DNA of 64,000 nucleotides from Streptomyces sp. L-9-10 (GCF_004151105.1 NZ_PHRF01000027.1:335916-399915); one strand, 5' to 3'. Positions 1-9,442 are shown, counted from the stretch's first letter. A program made the numbers and translations. The notes: generated from the letters alone by a model not told the origin.

Positions 1-1121
1 CGGCCATCGAGGGTGTCGGCGCCGGCATGGGGCTGCGCGACCACCTCGACGAGGCGCTGCGGCAGGCCGCGGGCAGGCCGTTCGTCGTCCAGCTCGTGAT
101 CTACAACCTGCCGGGCCGTGACTGCGCAGCGCTCGCCTCCAACGGAGAGCTGGGCCCGACGGAGATCGGCCGCTATCAGAGCGAGTACATCGATCCGATC
201 GCCGCCATACTCGCCGACAGCAAGTACGCCGGCCTGCGGATCGTGACGACCGTCGAGATCGACTCGCTGCCCAATCTGGTCACCAATGTCACGCCGCGGC
301 CGACCGTCACCCCGCAGTGTGACGCGATGAAGGCGAACGGCAACTACATCAAGGGCGTCGGTTACGCGCTCAACCACCTCGGCGCCATCCCCAACGTCTA
401 CAACTATGTCGACGCGGGCCACCACGGCTGGATCGGCTGGGACGACAACTTCAACGCCTCGGCGCAGGTCTTCAAGCAGGCCGCGACCGCCGAGGGCAGC
501 ACGGTCGACAAGGTGCACGGCTTCATCGTCAACACCGCCAACTACGGCGCGCTCAAGGAGAACAACTTCACCATCAACGACAGCGTGGCCGGCAAGTCGG
601 TCCGCGAGTCGAAGTGGGTGGACTGGAACCGCTACGTCGATGAGCAGTCGTTCGCCCAGGCGTTCCGGCAGGAGCTGGTGGGCGTCGGCTTCCCGTCGGG
701 CATCGGGATGCTGATCGACACCTCACGCAACGGCTGGGGCGGCTCGGCGCGGCCCGGCGGTCCCGGCCCGCAGACCAGCGTGGACACCTATGTGGACGGC
801 GGGCGCTACGACCGCCGGATCCATCTGGGCAACTGGTGCAACCAGTCCGGTGCCGGACTGGGCGAACGGCCGAAGGCGGCGCCCGCCGCCGGGATCGACG
901 CGTACGTGTGGATGAAGCCCCCGGGCGAGTCGGACGGCGCGAGCAAGGAGATCCCGAACAACCAGGGCAAGGGCTTCGACCGGATGTGCGACCCGACGTA
1001 CACCGGCAATCCCCGGAACAACAACAACATGTCCGGTGCGCTGCCGAACGCGCCGCTGTCCGGTGACTGGTTCTCCGCGCAGTTCCAGGAGCTGCTGAAG
1101 AACGCGAACCCGGCGCTGTAG
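1..1121 (+). CDS. Glycoside hydrolase family 6 cellobiohydrolase, 5' truncated
   Basis: Hydrolyses beta-1,4-glucan (cellulose), normally as a secreted enzyme. The reading frame is open from base 3, before the first ATG at 27, so the N-terminus (signal peptide and any cellulose-binding module) lies outside the window. Visible GH6 signatures in order are NLPGRDCAALASNGE (the family PGRDC motif), VEIDSLPNLVTN (region of the catalytic acid; the EIDSL form rather than EPDSL is usual in actinobacterial exo-acting GH6), YVDAGHHGWIGWDDN, GFIVNTANY, IDTSRNGW, GNWCNQSGAGLGERP and WMKPPGESDG. The loop-rich C-terminal half favours a cellobiohydrolase over an endoglucanase. The gene ends in TAG and is followed by a strong hairpin. 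The family call is near certain; exo mode is inference. Confidence 0.93.
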   Translation, partial: AIEGVGAGMGLRDHLDEALRQAAGRPFVVQLVIYNLPGRDCAALASNGELGPTEIGRYQSEYIDPIAAILADSKYAGLRIVTTVEIDSLPNLVTNVTPRPTVTPQCDAMKANGNYIKGVGYALNHLGAIPNVYNYVDAGHHGWIGWDDNFNASAQVFKQAATAEGSTVDKVHGFIVNTANYGALKENNFTINDSVAGKSVRESKWVDWNRYVDEQSFAQAFRQELVGVGFPSGIGMLIDTSRNGWGGSARPGGPGPQTSVDTYVDGGRYDRRIHLGNWCNQSGAGLGERPKAAPAAGIDAYVWMKPPGESDGASKEIPNNQGKGFDRMCDPTYTGNPRNNNNMSGALPNAPLSGDWFSAQFQELLKNANPAL

Positions 1122-1192
1122 CGCGTGTCGCCGGCGCCGCCGCCATAGGCGCGGCAGCCGCTCCGAGCGGCCGTGGCCGACAGCGGGGGCCA

Positions 1193-1236
1193 GGTGTGGG
1201 ACCGGCGGGAGCCCTACGGGGCACCGGTCCCACACC
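1193..1236 (+). terminator. Hairpin terminator after GH6 gene
   Basis: Perfect 13-bp arms (GGTGTGGGACCGG and its complement, 1193-1205 and 1224-1236) with an 18-base loop that can itself pair (GCCC/GGGC). It sits 72 bases after the GH6 stop and is followed by an AT-richer stretch leading to the M48 gene. Confidence 0.75.
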
Positions 1237-1312
1237 GTCCATATAGTCCCCTTATACCGTTTCGCCAGGAAAGGAGGAAAATAACAGGAGAAAGAACTAA
1301 TGGAGGCGAGCG

Positions 1313-2218
1313 ATGACACAGACCCGCTACACCCAGGACCGCGGTCTGACCACCCGCATGGTGACCACCATGTTCCTGATCGGCCTGCTGTACGTGGTCC
1401 TGGTCGGTGTGCTGCTGGCCGTGCTGGGGAAGTTCTGGCCGGTCATCCTGATCCTCGTCGGAGGGCTGTTCATCGCGCAGTTCTGGTTCAGCGACAAGAT
1501 CGCGGCCTTCGGCATGGGCGCGCGCGAGGTCACCCCCGAGCAGGCGCCCGAGCTGCACGGAGCCGTCGACCGGATCTGCGCGCTGGCCGATATGCCGAAA
1601 CCCAAGGTGGCGATCGCGCGGAGTGACATACCGAACGCCTTCGCCACGGGCCGGAGCGAACGCAGCGCACTGGTCTGTGCCACGACCGGCCTGCTCCGCA
1701 GGCTGGAGCCGGAGGAGCTGGAGGGTGTCCTCGCCCATGAGATGTCGCATGTCGCGCACCGCGATGTGGCCGTGATGACCATCGCCTCGTTCCTGGGCGT
1801 GCTCGCGGGCCTGATCACCCGGATCGCGCTCTACAGCGGGCTGTCCAGGAGCGCCAGGAACGCCGGCCCCGCAGGGATCGCGATCTTGCTGATTCCGCTG
1901 GTCAGCGCGGTGGTGTACGCGATCGGCTTCCTGCTGACCCGGCTGCTGTCCCGCTACCGCGAGCTCTCCGCCGACCGTACGGCCGCGCTGCTCACCGGCC
2001 GGCCCTCGGCGCTCGCCTCCGCGCTGACCAAGGTGAGCGGCCAGATGGCCCGGATCCCCACGGAGGACCTGCGGAAGGCGGAGCCGTACAACGCGTTCTA
2101 CTTCGTGCCCGCGTTCTCCTCGAAGGAGAGCCTGGGGCGGCTGCTCGCCTCGCACCCGACGCTCGAGCAGCGGCTGGACCAGCTCGCCCGTATCTCCGCC
2201 GAACTCGCCCGCCCGTAA
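1313..2218 (+). CDS. htpX: M48-family membrane zinc metalloprotease (HtpX-like)
   Basis: Membrane-bound zinc endoprotease, by family knowledge involved in quality control of membrane proteins. 301 residues. Two hydrophobic segments lie near residues 20-60. The zinc site HEMSH is at residues 142-146, a further membrane hairpin lies near 160-210, and the RELSAD segment supplies the likely third (Glu) ligand. The start is the ATG with GGAGG ten bases upstream. The neighbour is pspAB, the usual pairing in actinomycetes, which points to an envelope-stress role. The length matches HtpX. Confidence 0.92.
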   Translation: MTQTRYTQDRGLTTRMVTTMFLIGLLYVVLVGVLLAVLGKFWPVILILVGGLFIAQFWFSDKIAAFGMGAREVTPEQAPELHGAVDRICALADMPKPKVAIARSDIPNAFATGRSERSALVCATTGLLRRLEPEELEGVLAHEMSHVAHRDVAVMTIASFLGVLAGLITRIALYSGLSRSARNAGPAGIAILLIPLVSAVVYAIGFLLTRLLSRYRELSADRTAALLTGRPSALASALTKVSGQMARIPTEDLRKAEPYNAFYFVPAFSSKESLGRLLASHPTLEQRLDQLARISAELARP

Positions 2219-2334
2219 GCGCGGCCGTAAGCCTGGCCGTAAGGCGTGACGGTGAGCGCGGCCGTCGCCGTTGTGCCGCTTGTGCCGCATGTCTCTGTCG
2301 ACACCGTCCCCCGTCGCTGTGAGGAGCTGGTCCT

Positions 2335-2919
2335 GTGGGCCTTCTCGACGCCATCCTCGGCCGGAGCAAACCGGTCCGCCCCGATCTCGACCAGCTCTTC
2401 GCCCTCCCGTCCGCCGCGCTCACCCTCCAGGCCGGGGCCGGATACACCCCCACCGGCCTGGGGTCTGTCTGTTTCGCGGGCGTCGAGGGCGGTGGTTTCG
2501 CCAGGATCCGGCAGGACGTGCGCGAACTGCTCGACGCGGACACCGGCCAGGACAGCCGGCCGGTGGAGTTCAGCCAGGACTCGTACGGCTACACCTGGCT
2601 GCTCGCGCGACGGGCGCCGGACGACACGGCCACCCTGGTGAACGATCTGCACGCGGTGAACACCCTGCTGGAAGAGGGCGGATTCGGCCCTCAGCTGCTC
2701 TGCTCACTGCTCGGTTTCCGGGATACCGAGCACCGGCCCCTCGCGCTCGTCTATCTCTACAAGCGCGGCAGCTTCTACCCCTTCGCGCCGCTGCCCGGCA
2801 CCGCCGAGAAACGCGACAATCAGCGGGAACTCCAGGTCAGAGCGGTGCTCGGGGACGATCTGCGGATCGAGCCCGATCTCGCGCGCTGGTTCCCCGTCTG
2901 GGGTGCGCCGGGGCTCTGA
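2335..2919 (+). CDS. pspAB: PspA-associated protein PspAB
   Basis: 194-residue soluble protein of the PspAB family, which accompanies HtpX-type proteases and PspA in actinomycetes. Its biochemical role is unknown. The start is GTG at 2335 with GAGGAG upstream, giving an N-terminus MGLLDAILGRSKP typical of the family. It has no transmembrane segment and no catalytic motif that I can identify. It follows htpX by 116 bases on the same strand and precedes a DNA ligase gene. The family call rests on the N-terminal sequence and this context. Confidence 0.82.
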   Translation: MGLLDAILGRSKPVRPDLDQLFALPSAALTLQAGAGYTPTGLGSVCFAGVEGGGFARIRQDVRELLDADTGQDSRPVEFSQDSYGYTWLLARRAPDDTATLVNDLHAVNTLLEEGGFGPQLLCSLLGFRDTEHRPLALVYLYKRGSFYPFAPLPGTAEKRDNQRELQVRAVLGDDLRIEPDLARWFPVWGAPGL

Positions 2920-2982
2920 CCGGACCCGTCGCCGGGGCTGCGACCGGACCCGTTGTCAGTGGTGGACGGCAGGATGAAGGAC

Positions 2983-5091
2983 ATGACGACGACTTCCACC
3001 CCAGTCTTCGACGCCGCCGCGTACGCGCAGGCGGTCGACCACGCGGCCAAGGCCGCCGCCGCGTACTACGCGAGCGGCGAGAGCTCCCTGGACGACGACG
3101 CGTACGACCGGCTGGTGCGCGGAATCGCGGCGTACGAGCAGGCGCATCCCGATGAGGTGCTGGCGCATTCGCCGACCGGGAAGGTCGCGGGCGGCGCCGC
3201 GGGCGGCGACGTTCCGCACACGGCACCGATGCTGTCGCTGGACAATGTCTTCTCGGCCGAGCAGTTCACGGCGTGGGCCGCGTCGCTGGAGCGCCGTCTC
3301 GGCAGACCGGTGGAAGCCTGGAGCGTCGAGCCGAAGCTCGACGGTCTGGCGGTGGCCGCGCGGTACGAGAACGGCGAGCTGGCGCGGTTGATCACCCGGG
3401 GCGACGGCACCGCGGGCGAGGACGTCTCGCATGCCATCGGGACGGTCACGGGCCTGCCGGGGCGGCTCTCCGAGCCGGTCACCCTGGAGGTGCGCGGAGA
3501 GGTGCTGATGACGAGCGAGCAGTTCGAGCGGGCGAACACGGTCCGTACGGCGCACGGCGCGACCCCCTTCGCCAACCCCCGCAGCGGTGCGGCCGGGACC
3601 CTGCGGGCCAAGGACCGTCCGTACCAGGTGGAGACGGCGTTCTTCTGCTACGGGGCGCTGCCGCTGTCCGCCACCCCCGGCCCGCGGAGCGAGGACCTCA
3701 CGCGGTGGCCGCACAGCGAGGTGCTGGAGTACGTGGCCGGTCTGGGCGTCACCACCGCGGCGGGCACGGCGGTGCCGCCGCGCGCGGTGGCCACGGTGGA
3801 CGAGGTACGGGCCGGGGTCGCCGAGATCGCCGCGCTGCGGGCCGAGCTGCCGTTCGGGATAGACGGCATCGTCATCAAGGCCGATCTGGCGGAGGACCAG
3901 CGCGAGGCGGGCTCGGGCTCACGGGCCCCGCGCTGGGCGATCGCGTACAAGCTGGCGGCGGTCGAGAAGATCACCCGGCTGCTGGACGTGGAGTGGAACG
4001 TCGGCCGGACGGGGATCGTCGCGCCCCGGGCCGTGCTGGAGCCGGTGGAGATCGACGGCTCCACCGTCACGTACGCCACGCTGCACAATCCGGCGGACAT
4101 CACCCGTCGCGATCTGCGGCTCGGTGACCAGGTGATGGTCTACAAGGCCGGGGACATCATTCCGCGTATCGAGGCACCCGTCGCCCATCTGCGGACCGGC
4201 GAGGAGCGTCCGATCGTCTTTCCGGAGAGCTGCCCGCAGTGCGGATCGGAGATCGACACCGGCGAGCAGCGCTGGCGGTGCGTCCGGGGCCGCGACTGCC
4301 ATGTGGTCGCGTCCCTCGCGTACGCGGTCGGGCGCGACCAGCTCGATATCGAGGGCCTGGGCGCCACGCGTGTCGTCCAGCTCGTCGACGCCGGTCTGGT
4401 GCGGGACTTCGCCGATCTGTTCTCGCTGCGGCGCGAACAGCTCCTCGCTCTGGAGCGGATGGGCGAGACCAGCACCGACAATCTGCTCGCGGCCATCGAG
4501 GGGGCGAAGCGGCAGCCGCTGGCCCGGGTGCTGGCCGCGCTCGGGGTCCGGGGCACCGGCCGCTCCATGTCCCGTCGGATCGCCCGGCACTTCGCCACCA
4601 TGGACCGCGTCAGATCGGCCGGCGCCGAGGAGATCCAGCGGGTCGACGGCATCGGTACGGAGAAGGCCCCGGTGATCGTCGCGGAACTCACCGAGCTGGC
4701 TCCGCTGATCGACAAGCTCGTCGCCGCGGGCGTCAACATGACCGAACCGGGCGCCACCGAACCGCCCTTGGCGTCGTCGGAGGAGGACGGCGCAGGGCCC
4801 GAGCGGACGGGCGGCGACGCCCCTTCCGGCGGCGGTCCGCTGGACTCCATGACCGTCGTGGTGACCGGCGCCATGACCGGGCCGCTGGCGAAGCTCTCCC
4901 GCAACGAGATGAACGAACTGATAGAGCGGGCCGGTGGCACGTCCTCGTCCGGCGTCTCCAAGCGCACCACGCTCCTGGTCGCCGGCGAGAAGGCCGGCTC
5001 CAAGCGGACCAAGGCGGAGGCGCTGGGGATACGTATCGCCACGCCCGAGGAGTTCGCCGAGCTGGTGGCCGGTCTGCTCGAAGACGCCTGA
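2983..5091 (+). CDS. ligA: NAD-dependent DNA ligase (LigA-type), probable second paralogue
   Basis: Seals nicks in DNA using NAD. Domains in order are: Ia domain with [17 protein letters not shown] (NAD/NMN binding); nucleotidyltransferase domain with the adenylation lysine K118 in EPKLDG; OB fold; four-Cys zinc finger (CPQC...[10 protein letters not shown]); helix-hairpin-helix repeats; and a C-terminal BRCT domain (VVVTGAM...[18 protein letters not shown]). About 702 residues, normal for LigA. A Pro/Gly/Glu-rich linker precedes the BRCT. I chose ATG 2983; ATG 2974 and TTG 2953 are in-frame alternatives. The diverged N-terminus differs from the housekeeping Streptomyces LigA as I remember it, so I infer an accessory paralogue. 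All catalytic elements are present. Confidence 0.93.
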   Translation: MTTTSTPVFDAAAYAQAVDHAAKAAAAYYASGESSLDDDAYDRLVRGIAAYEQAHPDEVLAHSPTGKVAGGAAGGDVPHTAPMLSLDNVFSAEQFTAWAASLERRLGRPVEAWSVEPKLDGLAVAARYENGELARLITRGDGTAGEDVSHAIGTVTGLPGRLSEPVTLEVRGEVLMTSEQFERANTVRTAHGATPFANPRSGAAGTLRAKDRPYQVETAFFCYGALPLSATPGPRSEDLTRWPHSEVLEYVAGLGVTTAAGTAVPPRAVATVDEVRAGVAEIAALRAELPFGIDGIVIKADLAEDQREAGSGSRAPRWAIAYKLAAVEKITRLLDVEWNVGRTGIVAPRAVLEPVEIDGSTVTYATLHNPADITRRDLRLGDQVMVYKAGDIIPRIEAPVAHLRTGEERPIVFPESCPQCGSEIDTGEQRWRCVRGRDCHVVASLAYAVGRDQLDIEGLGATRVVQLVDAGLVRDFADLFSLRREQLLALERMGETSTDNLLAAIEGAKRQPLARVLAALGVRGTGRSMSRRIARHFATMDRVRSAGAEEIQRVDGIGTEKAPVIVAELTELAPLIDKLVAAGVNMTEPGATEPPLASSEEDGAGPERTGGDAPSGGGPLDSMTVVVTGAMTGPLAKLSRNEMNELIERAGGTSSSGVSKRTTLLVAGEKAGSKRTKAEALGIRIATPEEFAELVAGLLEDA

Positions 5092-5106
5092 CGGCCGCCC
5101 GCCCCG

Positions 5107-5970
5107 CTATCCGGCGTACGGCAGCGGGGCGAGTCCGGCGATCCCCGGGTCGACGGTGAACACGGCGCCGGCAGCCGGGTCGTCGCCGTCCACGAGGCCC
5201 TGCCGCGAGGTGGTGATGAACAGCCGGCGATAGTCGTCACCGCCGAACGAACAGGCGCTGACCTGGCGCGCGTTGACCTCGACCACCTCGTCCAGGGTGC
5301 CGTCGGCGGCGTAGCGGCGGACGGCGGAGCCGCCCCACAGCGCGACCCACACTCCCCCTTCGGCGTCCACGGTCAGGCCGTCGGGGGAGCCGTCGCCCGG
5401 GTCGACGGCGACCCAGGGCTCGGGGGTGGAGAACTGTCCGGTCGACGGATCGGTCGTGATCCGGGCGATCGTCTGCGTGGGGGTGTCGACGTAATAGGCG
5501 AAGCCACCGTCCGGGGCCCACGCGAGGCCGTTGGAGATGGTGACTCCGGTGTGGACGAGAGAGGTGGCGCCGTCGGGGGTGAGGCGGTGGACGGAACCGG
5601 CACCGGGGCGGGCGTCGTACGCCATGGAACCGCAGTAGAAGTTTCCGGCGGGATCGCAGGCACCGTCGTTCATCCGGACCGTGGGGTCGGTCCACAGCTC
5701 GTCGCCGGCGGTGACCGTGCCGTCCTCGGCCACCAGGACGAAGCCCCGCTCGACGGCCGCGACCACACCGCCGGAGCTCCGGGGCCGCCAGGCCGCCGCG
5801 ACCTCGCCGAGGTGCCACCGTTCGTACGCACCGCCGCCTTCGGCTTCGGTGTCGAAGGTGAGCAGGTCGCCGGCCAGCAGGTCGACGATCCTCAGCCGAC
5901 CGGCGCCCGGGTCCCAGCCGGGGCCCTCGCCGTGATGGGTGACGATCCCGGTCCACTGCTCGGCTCGCAT
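5107..5970 (-). CDS. SMP-30/gluconolactonase/LRE family protein
   Basis: Predicted six-bladed beta-propeller lactonase (sugar-lactone hydrolase or related esterase) that uses a divalent metal. Family signs are GPGWDPGAGRLRIVDLLAGDLLTFD near the N-terminus, then NDGACDPAGNFYCGSMAYD (the metal-binding Asn/Asp region), ISNGLAWAPDGGFAYYVDTPTQTI, DGLTVDAEGGVWVALWGG and a closing blade. The start ATG 5970 has GAGAGGGG upstream; it gives 287 residues, the usual length. It is convergent with the ligase gene, only 15 bases apart. The physiological substrate cannot be read from the sequence. Confidence 0.9.
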   Translation of the reverse strand: MRAEQWTGIVTHHGEGPGWDPGAGRLRIVDLLAGDLLTFDTEAEGGGAYERWHLGEVAAAWRPRSSGGVVAAVERGFVLVAEDGTVTAGDELWTDPTVRMNDGACDPAGNFYCGSMAYDARPGAGSVHRLTPDGATSLVHTGVTISNGLAWAPDGGFAYYVDTPTQTIARITTDPSTGQFSTPEPWVAVDPGDGSPDGLTVDAEGGVWVALWGGSAVRRYAADGTLDEVVEVNARQVSACSFGGDDYRRLFITTSRQGLVDGDDPAAGAVFTVDPGIAGLAPLPYAG

Positions 5971-6000
5971 GGCGGCCCCTCTCGTCTCAGCCTTCCGGAG

Positions 6001-6018
6001 GCCCGGGGCGCCCCGGGC
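6001..6018. promoter_or_regulatory. 18-bp perfect palindrome between GNAT and SMP-30 genes
   Basis: GCCCGGGGCGCCCCGGGC: 8-bp arms around CG. It lies 31-48 bases upstream of the SMP-30 start and about 85 bases after the GNAT stop (both on the minus strand). It may be a terminator stem for the GNAT gene or an operator for the lactonase gene; sequence alone does not decide. Confidence 0.45.
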
Positions 6019-6102
6019 GGCTCCGCTCACGCTCGCACGCATGCTACGGGCGTGTCCGCGGCGTACCGGCGTCCGCCCTCCTGGGACGGCAGCGGTGGCT
6101 GG

Positions 6103-6993
6103 TCAGAGGAAATGCCCGCTGGCGAGATAAGGCGCCGGGACGGGCATCCCGCGGACGGCGATATAGCCTTCCTGCCCGATGTCGAGACGGGCGGCCAGGC
6201 CGACATCGATCGCCCACTCGTTCGGTGTGGTGATGCAGTTGACCAGGGTTTCGCCCCGCGACGAGGCCAGGGCTTCCCACAGCAGCTTCTGTGCGGTCTC
6301 CGGGTGCGCGGCGGCCAGAAGCGAGGCCTGCCCGCGGTCGTCGAGGTAGACGTATCCCGGCTTCGTCATGTCCCGGGACACGACCAGCCGCATGGTGCCG
6401 AGCATGTAGCCGTGGTCGGGGCCGTGGCCCGCCATACGCAGGTTCCGGTCCAGCCGGTCCATCCACTCGAAGTCGTCGGCCCGGCCCTCCCGCAGGCCGT
6501 CCACCGGGGGAAGGGTGGACCGGTCAACGGCGCCGACCATCCGCATCTGCGGGTGGAGGGAGAACCCCGCCAGCCTGTACCGGCGGGTGGCTCCCGCGTG
6601 GACGCTGGAGGAGAAGATGCCGGGGCGCCCGTCGGCATGGCCGAGGGCGGCATCCATCAGGCGCTTCCCGATGCCCAGGGCCTGATGGCCCGGCAGTACG
6701 CCGTAGGTCGCCAGGAACCACAGAGGGCCGCGGTTCTGGGACATGGCGAATCCGACGACCTCGCCGGCTCCGGTGTCCTCCTTCACCGCGACCCAGCACC
6801 CTCCCGGGTCGACGCTCAAGAAGAAGCGCATCCGGTCGATCCACTGCTTCGAGGCGACCGCCGAGCGCGGCTCGACTTCCGGATCGCTGACCCGCCTGGT
6901 GCTCCGCTCCGCGTCGAGGAACGTCAACGCCGATGCCCGTTCCGCCGAGGCGAGATCGTCCGCACGCATCAGCCTGACCTGTACAGAGTCCAT
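6103..6993 (-). CDS. GNAT-family N-acetyltransferase
   Basis: Transfers an acyl group from acyl-CoA to an unknown amine. 296 residues in two GNAT-like halves. The N-terminal half has WFLATYGVLPGHQALGIGKRLMDAAL, containing the acetyl-CoA pyrophosphate loop (Q/G-x-x-G-I/G pattern) near residues 95-115. The C-terminal half begins near residue 165 (LREGRADDFEWMDRLDRNLR) and looks like the second, degenerate GNAT fold of bi-lobed members. The start codon at 6993 is ATG. It is divergent from the kinase-like gene at 7101, with 107 bases between. Confidence 0.85.
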   Translation of the reverse strand: MDSVQVRLMRADDLASAERASALTFLDAERSTRRVSDPEVEPRSAVASKQWIDRMRFFLSVDPGGCWVAVKEDTGAGEVVGFAMSQNRGPLWFLATYGVLPGHQALGIGKRLMDAALGHADGRPGIFSSSVHAGATRRYRLAGFSLHPQMRMVGAVDRSTLPPVDGLREGRADDFEWMDRLDRNLRMAGHGPDHGYMLGTMRLVVSRDMTKPGYVYLDDRGQASLLAAAHPETAQKLLWEALASSRGETLVNCITTPNEWAIDVGLAARLDIGQEGYIAVRGMPVPAPYLASGHFL

Positions 6994-7100
6994 GGTTTCA
7001 GCGTAGTGATCAGTGAGTCAGGGCCGCATCCGGTTATCCCGTGTCCGTGGGGCGGTGGGCTCTGCGGCTCTTACGACCGACTCGCTGAGACCCTTGTGTC

Positions 7101-7916
7101 ATGACAGCTGAGAACGAGGCGGCGGACAGCGGAGCTCTGGTCGGCGGCATGGTGAACGCGGGCGCGGTCTTCCGCCGCGGTGCCCTGGTGGAACGGCCGG
7201 CGCCGCGCACCGCGCGCGCCCTTCACACCCACCTCCTCGCGCTCAAGGAGCACGGCTTCGACGCGGCTCCGACCCCGGTCCGTCTCACCGAGGACGGCCG
7301 CGAGCAGCTGACCTTCATCCCCGGCGACGTCGCCCTGCCGCCGTTTCCGCGCTGGGTGACGACGGAGACCGCGCTGAGATCGGTGGGCAGCCTGCTGCGG
7401 CGCCTGCACGACGCCTGCACGGCCATCGGGGTCGACGCATGCGCGGAGTGGCCCCGGGACCTGGCCGACCCGGAGGGAGGAACGATGCTGTGCCACAACG
7501 ACGTTTGCCCGGACAATGTCGTCTTTCGCGACGGCCGTGCCGCGGCCCTGATCGATTTCGACCTGGCGGCCCCCGGCCGGCCCCTGTGGGATGTCGCCAT
7601 GACCGCCCGCTACTGGGTGCCCATGCTCGACCCCGCGTCCGCGGCGGCCCTCTATCCCGCCGGGCTGGACGCCCCGGCGCGGCTGCGGATCCTCGCCGAC
7701 AGCTACGGCCTCTCCCCGCGAGAGCGCGCTGAACTGCCCGGCGTCATCGAGCAGGCCACCACATCCTGCCGGGCCTTCGTCGCCGACCGTGTGGCCGAAG
7801 GCGACCCGGTCTACGTGCAGGCGCTGTCCGAGCGCGGTGGTTGGCAACGGTGGGACCGCATGCAGAGCTGGCTGGTGGCCCACCACGAGACGTTCGTGAC
7901 CGCCCTGCTGGACTGA
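7101..7916 (+). CDS. APH-like phosphotransferase (aminoglycoside phosphotransferase superfamily)
   Basis: Small-molecule kinase fold: transfers ATP gamma-phosphate to a hydroxyl of an unknown substrate. 271 residues. Catalytic loop LCHNDVCPDNVVF (HxDxxxxN) and magnesium motif IDFDLAAPG are intact, and the N-terminal lobe carries GMVNAGAVFRRGALVERP. The ATG at 7101 has only a weak upstream SD, so translation initiation may be poor or leaderless. Family members include antibiotic-modifying enzymes, but many are metabolic kinases; resistance is not implied. It ends before a shared hairpin facing a convergent protease gene. Confidence 0.87.
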   Translation: MTAENEAADSGALVGGMVNAGAVFRRGALVERPAPRTARALHTHLLALKEHGFDAAPTPVRLTEDGREQLTFIPGDVALPPFPRWVTTETALRSVGSLLRRLHDACTAIGVDACAEWPRDLADPEGGTMLCHNDVCPDNVVFRDGRAAALIDFDLAAPGRPLWDVAMTARYWVPMLDPASAAALYPAGLDAPARLRILADSYGLSPRERAELPGVIEQATTSCRAFVADRVAEGDPVYVQALSERGGWQRWDRMQSWLVAHHETFVTALLD

Positions 7917-7968
7917 CGCGGTGGCCTGGCTCTCGCGTACCGCTGATCCGCGTCCGCTGCCACCGGAA

Positions 7969-7992
7969 GCGCCGCCGGTCTCCCGGCGGCGC
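7969..7992. terminator. Bidirectional hairpin terminator
   Basis: Perfect 10-bp stem (GCGCCGCCGG and complement) with a TCTC loop. It lies between the ends of the convergent kinase gene (7916) and protease gene (8019) and can serve both strands. Confidence 0.8.
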
Positions 7993-8018
7993 CACGCCGT
8001 GTGTGCGGTGTCCGGTTG

Positions 8019-8891
8019 CTACGGCTTGGGCAGGGTGCAGCCCGGACGAGTCAGGTCGATCTTGCTGCCGGTGCCGACGCACGCGACGATCCCGTAGGTC
8101 TCCTGGGCATAGTTGATGCCCTGACGCACGGTCACCGTGCCGTTCTGGTCGACCTCGCACGGGTTGTTGACCGTGCAGCGGCCGCCGCTCTCATTGCCGG
8201 TGTTGTTGACGGCGACGACCTTGCCCGTGGTGTTGTCGATGACGGGCGAGCCCGAGGTGCCGCCGATCGTGTTGCACGCGGAGGTGTAGCGGACCGAGTC
8301 CTTCCAGGTCCAGCTCCCTTCCTTCAGCTGGTAGGCGAAACCATCGATGTTGCAGCTGTAGATCCGCTTCCAGTAGCCGGAGACGACCTTGATCGCGGTG
8401 CCCTGGACCGGGCGGGTGGCGTTGAGTTCCAGCGCCGAGATCCCGTAGGAGCTCTGTATCTGCGCGTAGGTGCTGGTGAGTTGGTACAGCGACATATCGG
8501 TGTCGGTCATCGTCGCGTACGCGATCTTGCTGGCGCGCAGGGTCGCGACACCGGTGCCCGCGGAGTTCAGCAGGCTGAAGGTACGGGTGGACGCGCGGTC
8601 CACGATGACCTGGCCGGCGGCGGGCATACCGCTCTCCAGGCAGTGGCCGTTGGACAGCACGAGTGCGGGGTCGCTCGGTTGCGAAGCGGGCGTACGGACA
8701 ACGGAGCCGGAACAGTTGCTGAGTGCGACCGTTCCGGCGAAGTCGACTGCCTGGACCTTGGCTTGGGCGGTTGCCGTGGTCCCGGCGGCCTTCGTGGGCG
8801 CGCCCGCGTCATGGCTTGTGGCCATGGCGGGTGCCGCTCCCGCTCCGAGGAGCAGAACGGCGAGCAGCGCGCCGAGGAGAGGCTTTCTCAT
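8019..8891 (-). CDS. Secreted trypsin-like serine protease (S1 family)
   Basis: 290-residue exported peptidase. The signal peptide covers residues 1-26 (MRKPLL, hydrophobic core, AMA). The catalytic triad is readable: His in VLSNGHCLE, Asp in TDTDMSLYQL, Ser in GGTSGSPV. Conserved cysteines (NCSG/GHCLE, YSCNID/SACNT, RCTVNNPCEV, CVGT/GCTLP) suggest several disulfides. The start ATG 8891 has GAGGGGA just upstream. Substrate is unknown; Streptomyces secrete many such proteases. A short inverted repeat precedes it. Confidence 0.92.
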   Translation of the reverse strand: MRKPLLGALLAVLLLGAGAAPAMATSHDAGAPTKAAGTTATAQAKVQAVDFAGTVALSNCSGSVVRTPASQPSDPALVLSNGHCLESGMPAAGQVIVDRASTRTFSLLNSAGTGVATLRASKIAYATMTDTDMSLYQLTSTYAQIQSSYGISALELNATRPVQGTAIKVVSGYWKRIYSCNIDGFAYQLKEGSWTWKDSVRYTSACNTIGGTSGSPVIDNTTGKVVAVNNTGNESGGRCTVNNPCEVDQNGTVTVRQGINYAQETYGIVACVGTGSKIDLTRPGCTLPKP

Positions 8892-8908
8892 GTGGGGTCC
8901 CCTCTGTG

Positions 8909-8925
8909 ACCGAAGTTCCTTCGGT
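8909..8925 (-). promoter_or_regulatory. Inverted repeat in protease leader
   Basis: ACCGAA-N5-TTCGGT lies 18-34 bases upstream of the protease start codon and just above its ribosome binding site. It could be an operator or a 5'-UTR hairpin. Confidence 0.4.
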
Positions 8926-9020
8926 TTTGTCATGGGCATTGTTGACGCATGCGTGGCAGCGGGCAACCATGCCTGGACGAGGCTCTCGCGGACCCCTGGG
9001 ATTCCGGCCCCTGACATGAC

Positions 9021-9054
9021 GGTGGGGGCGGCGCCGACCGGCACCGCCCCCACC
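9021..9054 (-). terminator. Hairpin terminator of small secreted protein gene
   Basis: Perfect 11-bp arms (GGTGGGGGCGG, 9021-9031, and its complement, 9044-9054), 14 bases past the stop of the minus-strand gene at 9069. Confidence 0.7.
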
Positions 9055-9068
9055 CACCGTCATTCCCT

Positions 9069-9326
9069 TCAGTTGATCAGATCGTTCCCGGCCTTCACCG
9101 CGTCGGCCCCGGCCTTCACCGCGCTCTTCACGGCGCCCACCTTCTTGTCGACCTTGTTCCCGAGGACGCCTTCCACAACGGGCTCGGCCTTGGTGCCCAC
9201 GGCCGCCGCGGTCTGCGCCGTGCTGCTCAGGGTCGACCCGAATTCGACCGCCTGGGCGGCGGGGGCGACGGCGGCGAGCAGCGCGGAGCCTGCCGCCGCG
9301 GCGGTGAGAAATCGATACGCGTTCAT
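9069..9326 (-). CDS. Small secreted protein of unknown function
   Basis: 85 residues, start ATG 9326 (MNAYRFLTAAAAGSALL). A clear signal peptide ends near APAAQA (about residue 26), leaving a ~59-residue mature domain rich in Ala, Val, Gly and Lys (GNKVDKKVGAVKSAVKAGADAVKAG), predicted as one amphipathic helix. No Cys. I do not recognise a family beyond small actinobacterial secreted proteins. There is no convincing SD; an inverted repeat TAACGC-N6-GCGTTA (9335-9352) sits just upstream of the start. It has its own terminator. Confidence 0.72.
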   Translation of the reverse strand: MNAYRFLTAAAAGSALLAAVAPAAQAVEFGSTLSSTAQTAAAVGTKAEPVVEGVLGNKVDKKVGAVKSAVKAGADAVKAGNDLIN

Positions 9327-9442
9327 GATCGGTGTAACGCGTGGAGGCGTTAGAGGACACGCGCCCCTCCACCGGCGGGGGCACGCCAAGGCCGGGGCGT
9401 GGGTACGGCCGGGGCGTGGTGGGGCGTGGACGCGGCTCCCCG

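Noticed and set aside
5551..7104. Plus-strand 517-codon open frame over the SMP-30 and GNAT genes
   Set aside because: Both minus-strand genes have intact motifs; the plus-strand product has none.
7101..7916. Specific aminoglycoside resistance gene
   Set aside because: Only the general APH kinase motifs are visible; nothing in sequence or context identifies an antibiotic substrate.
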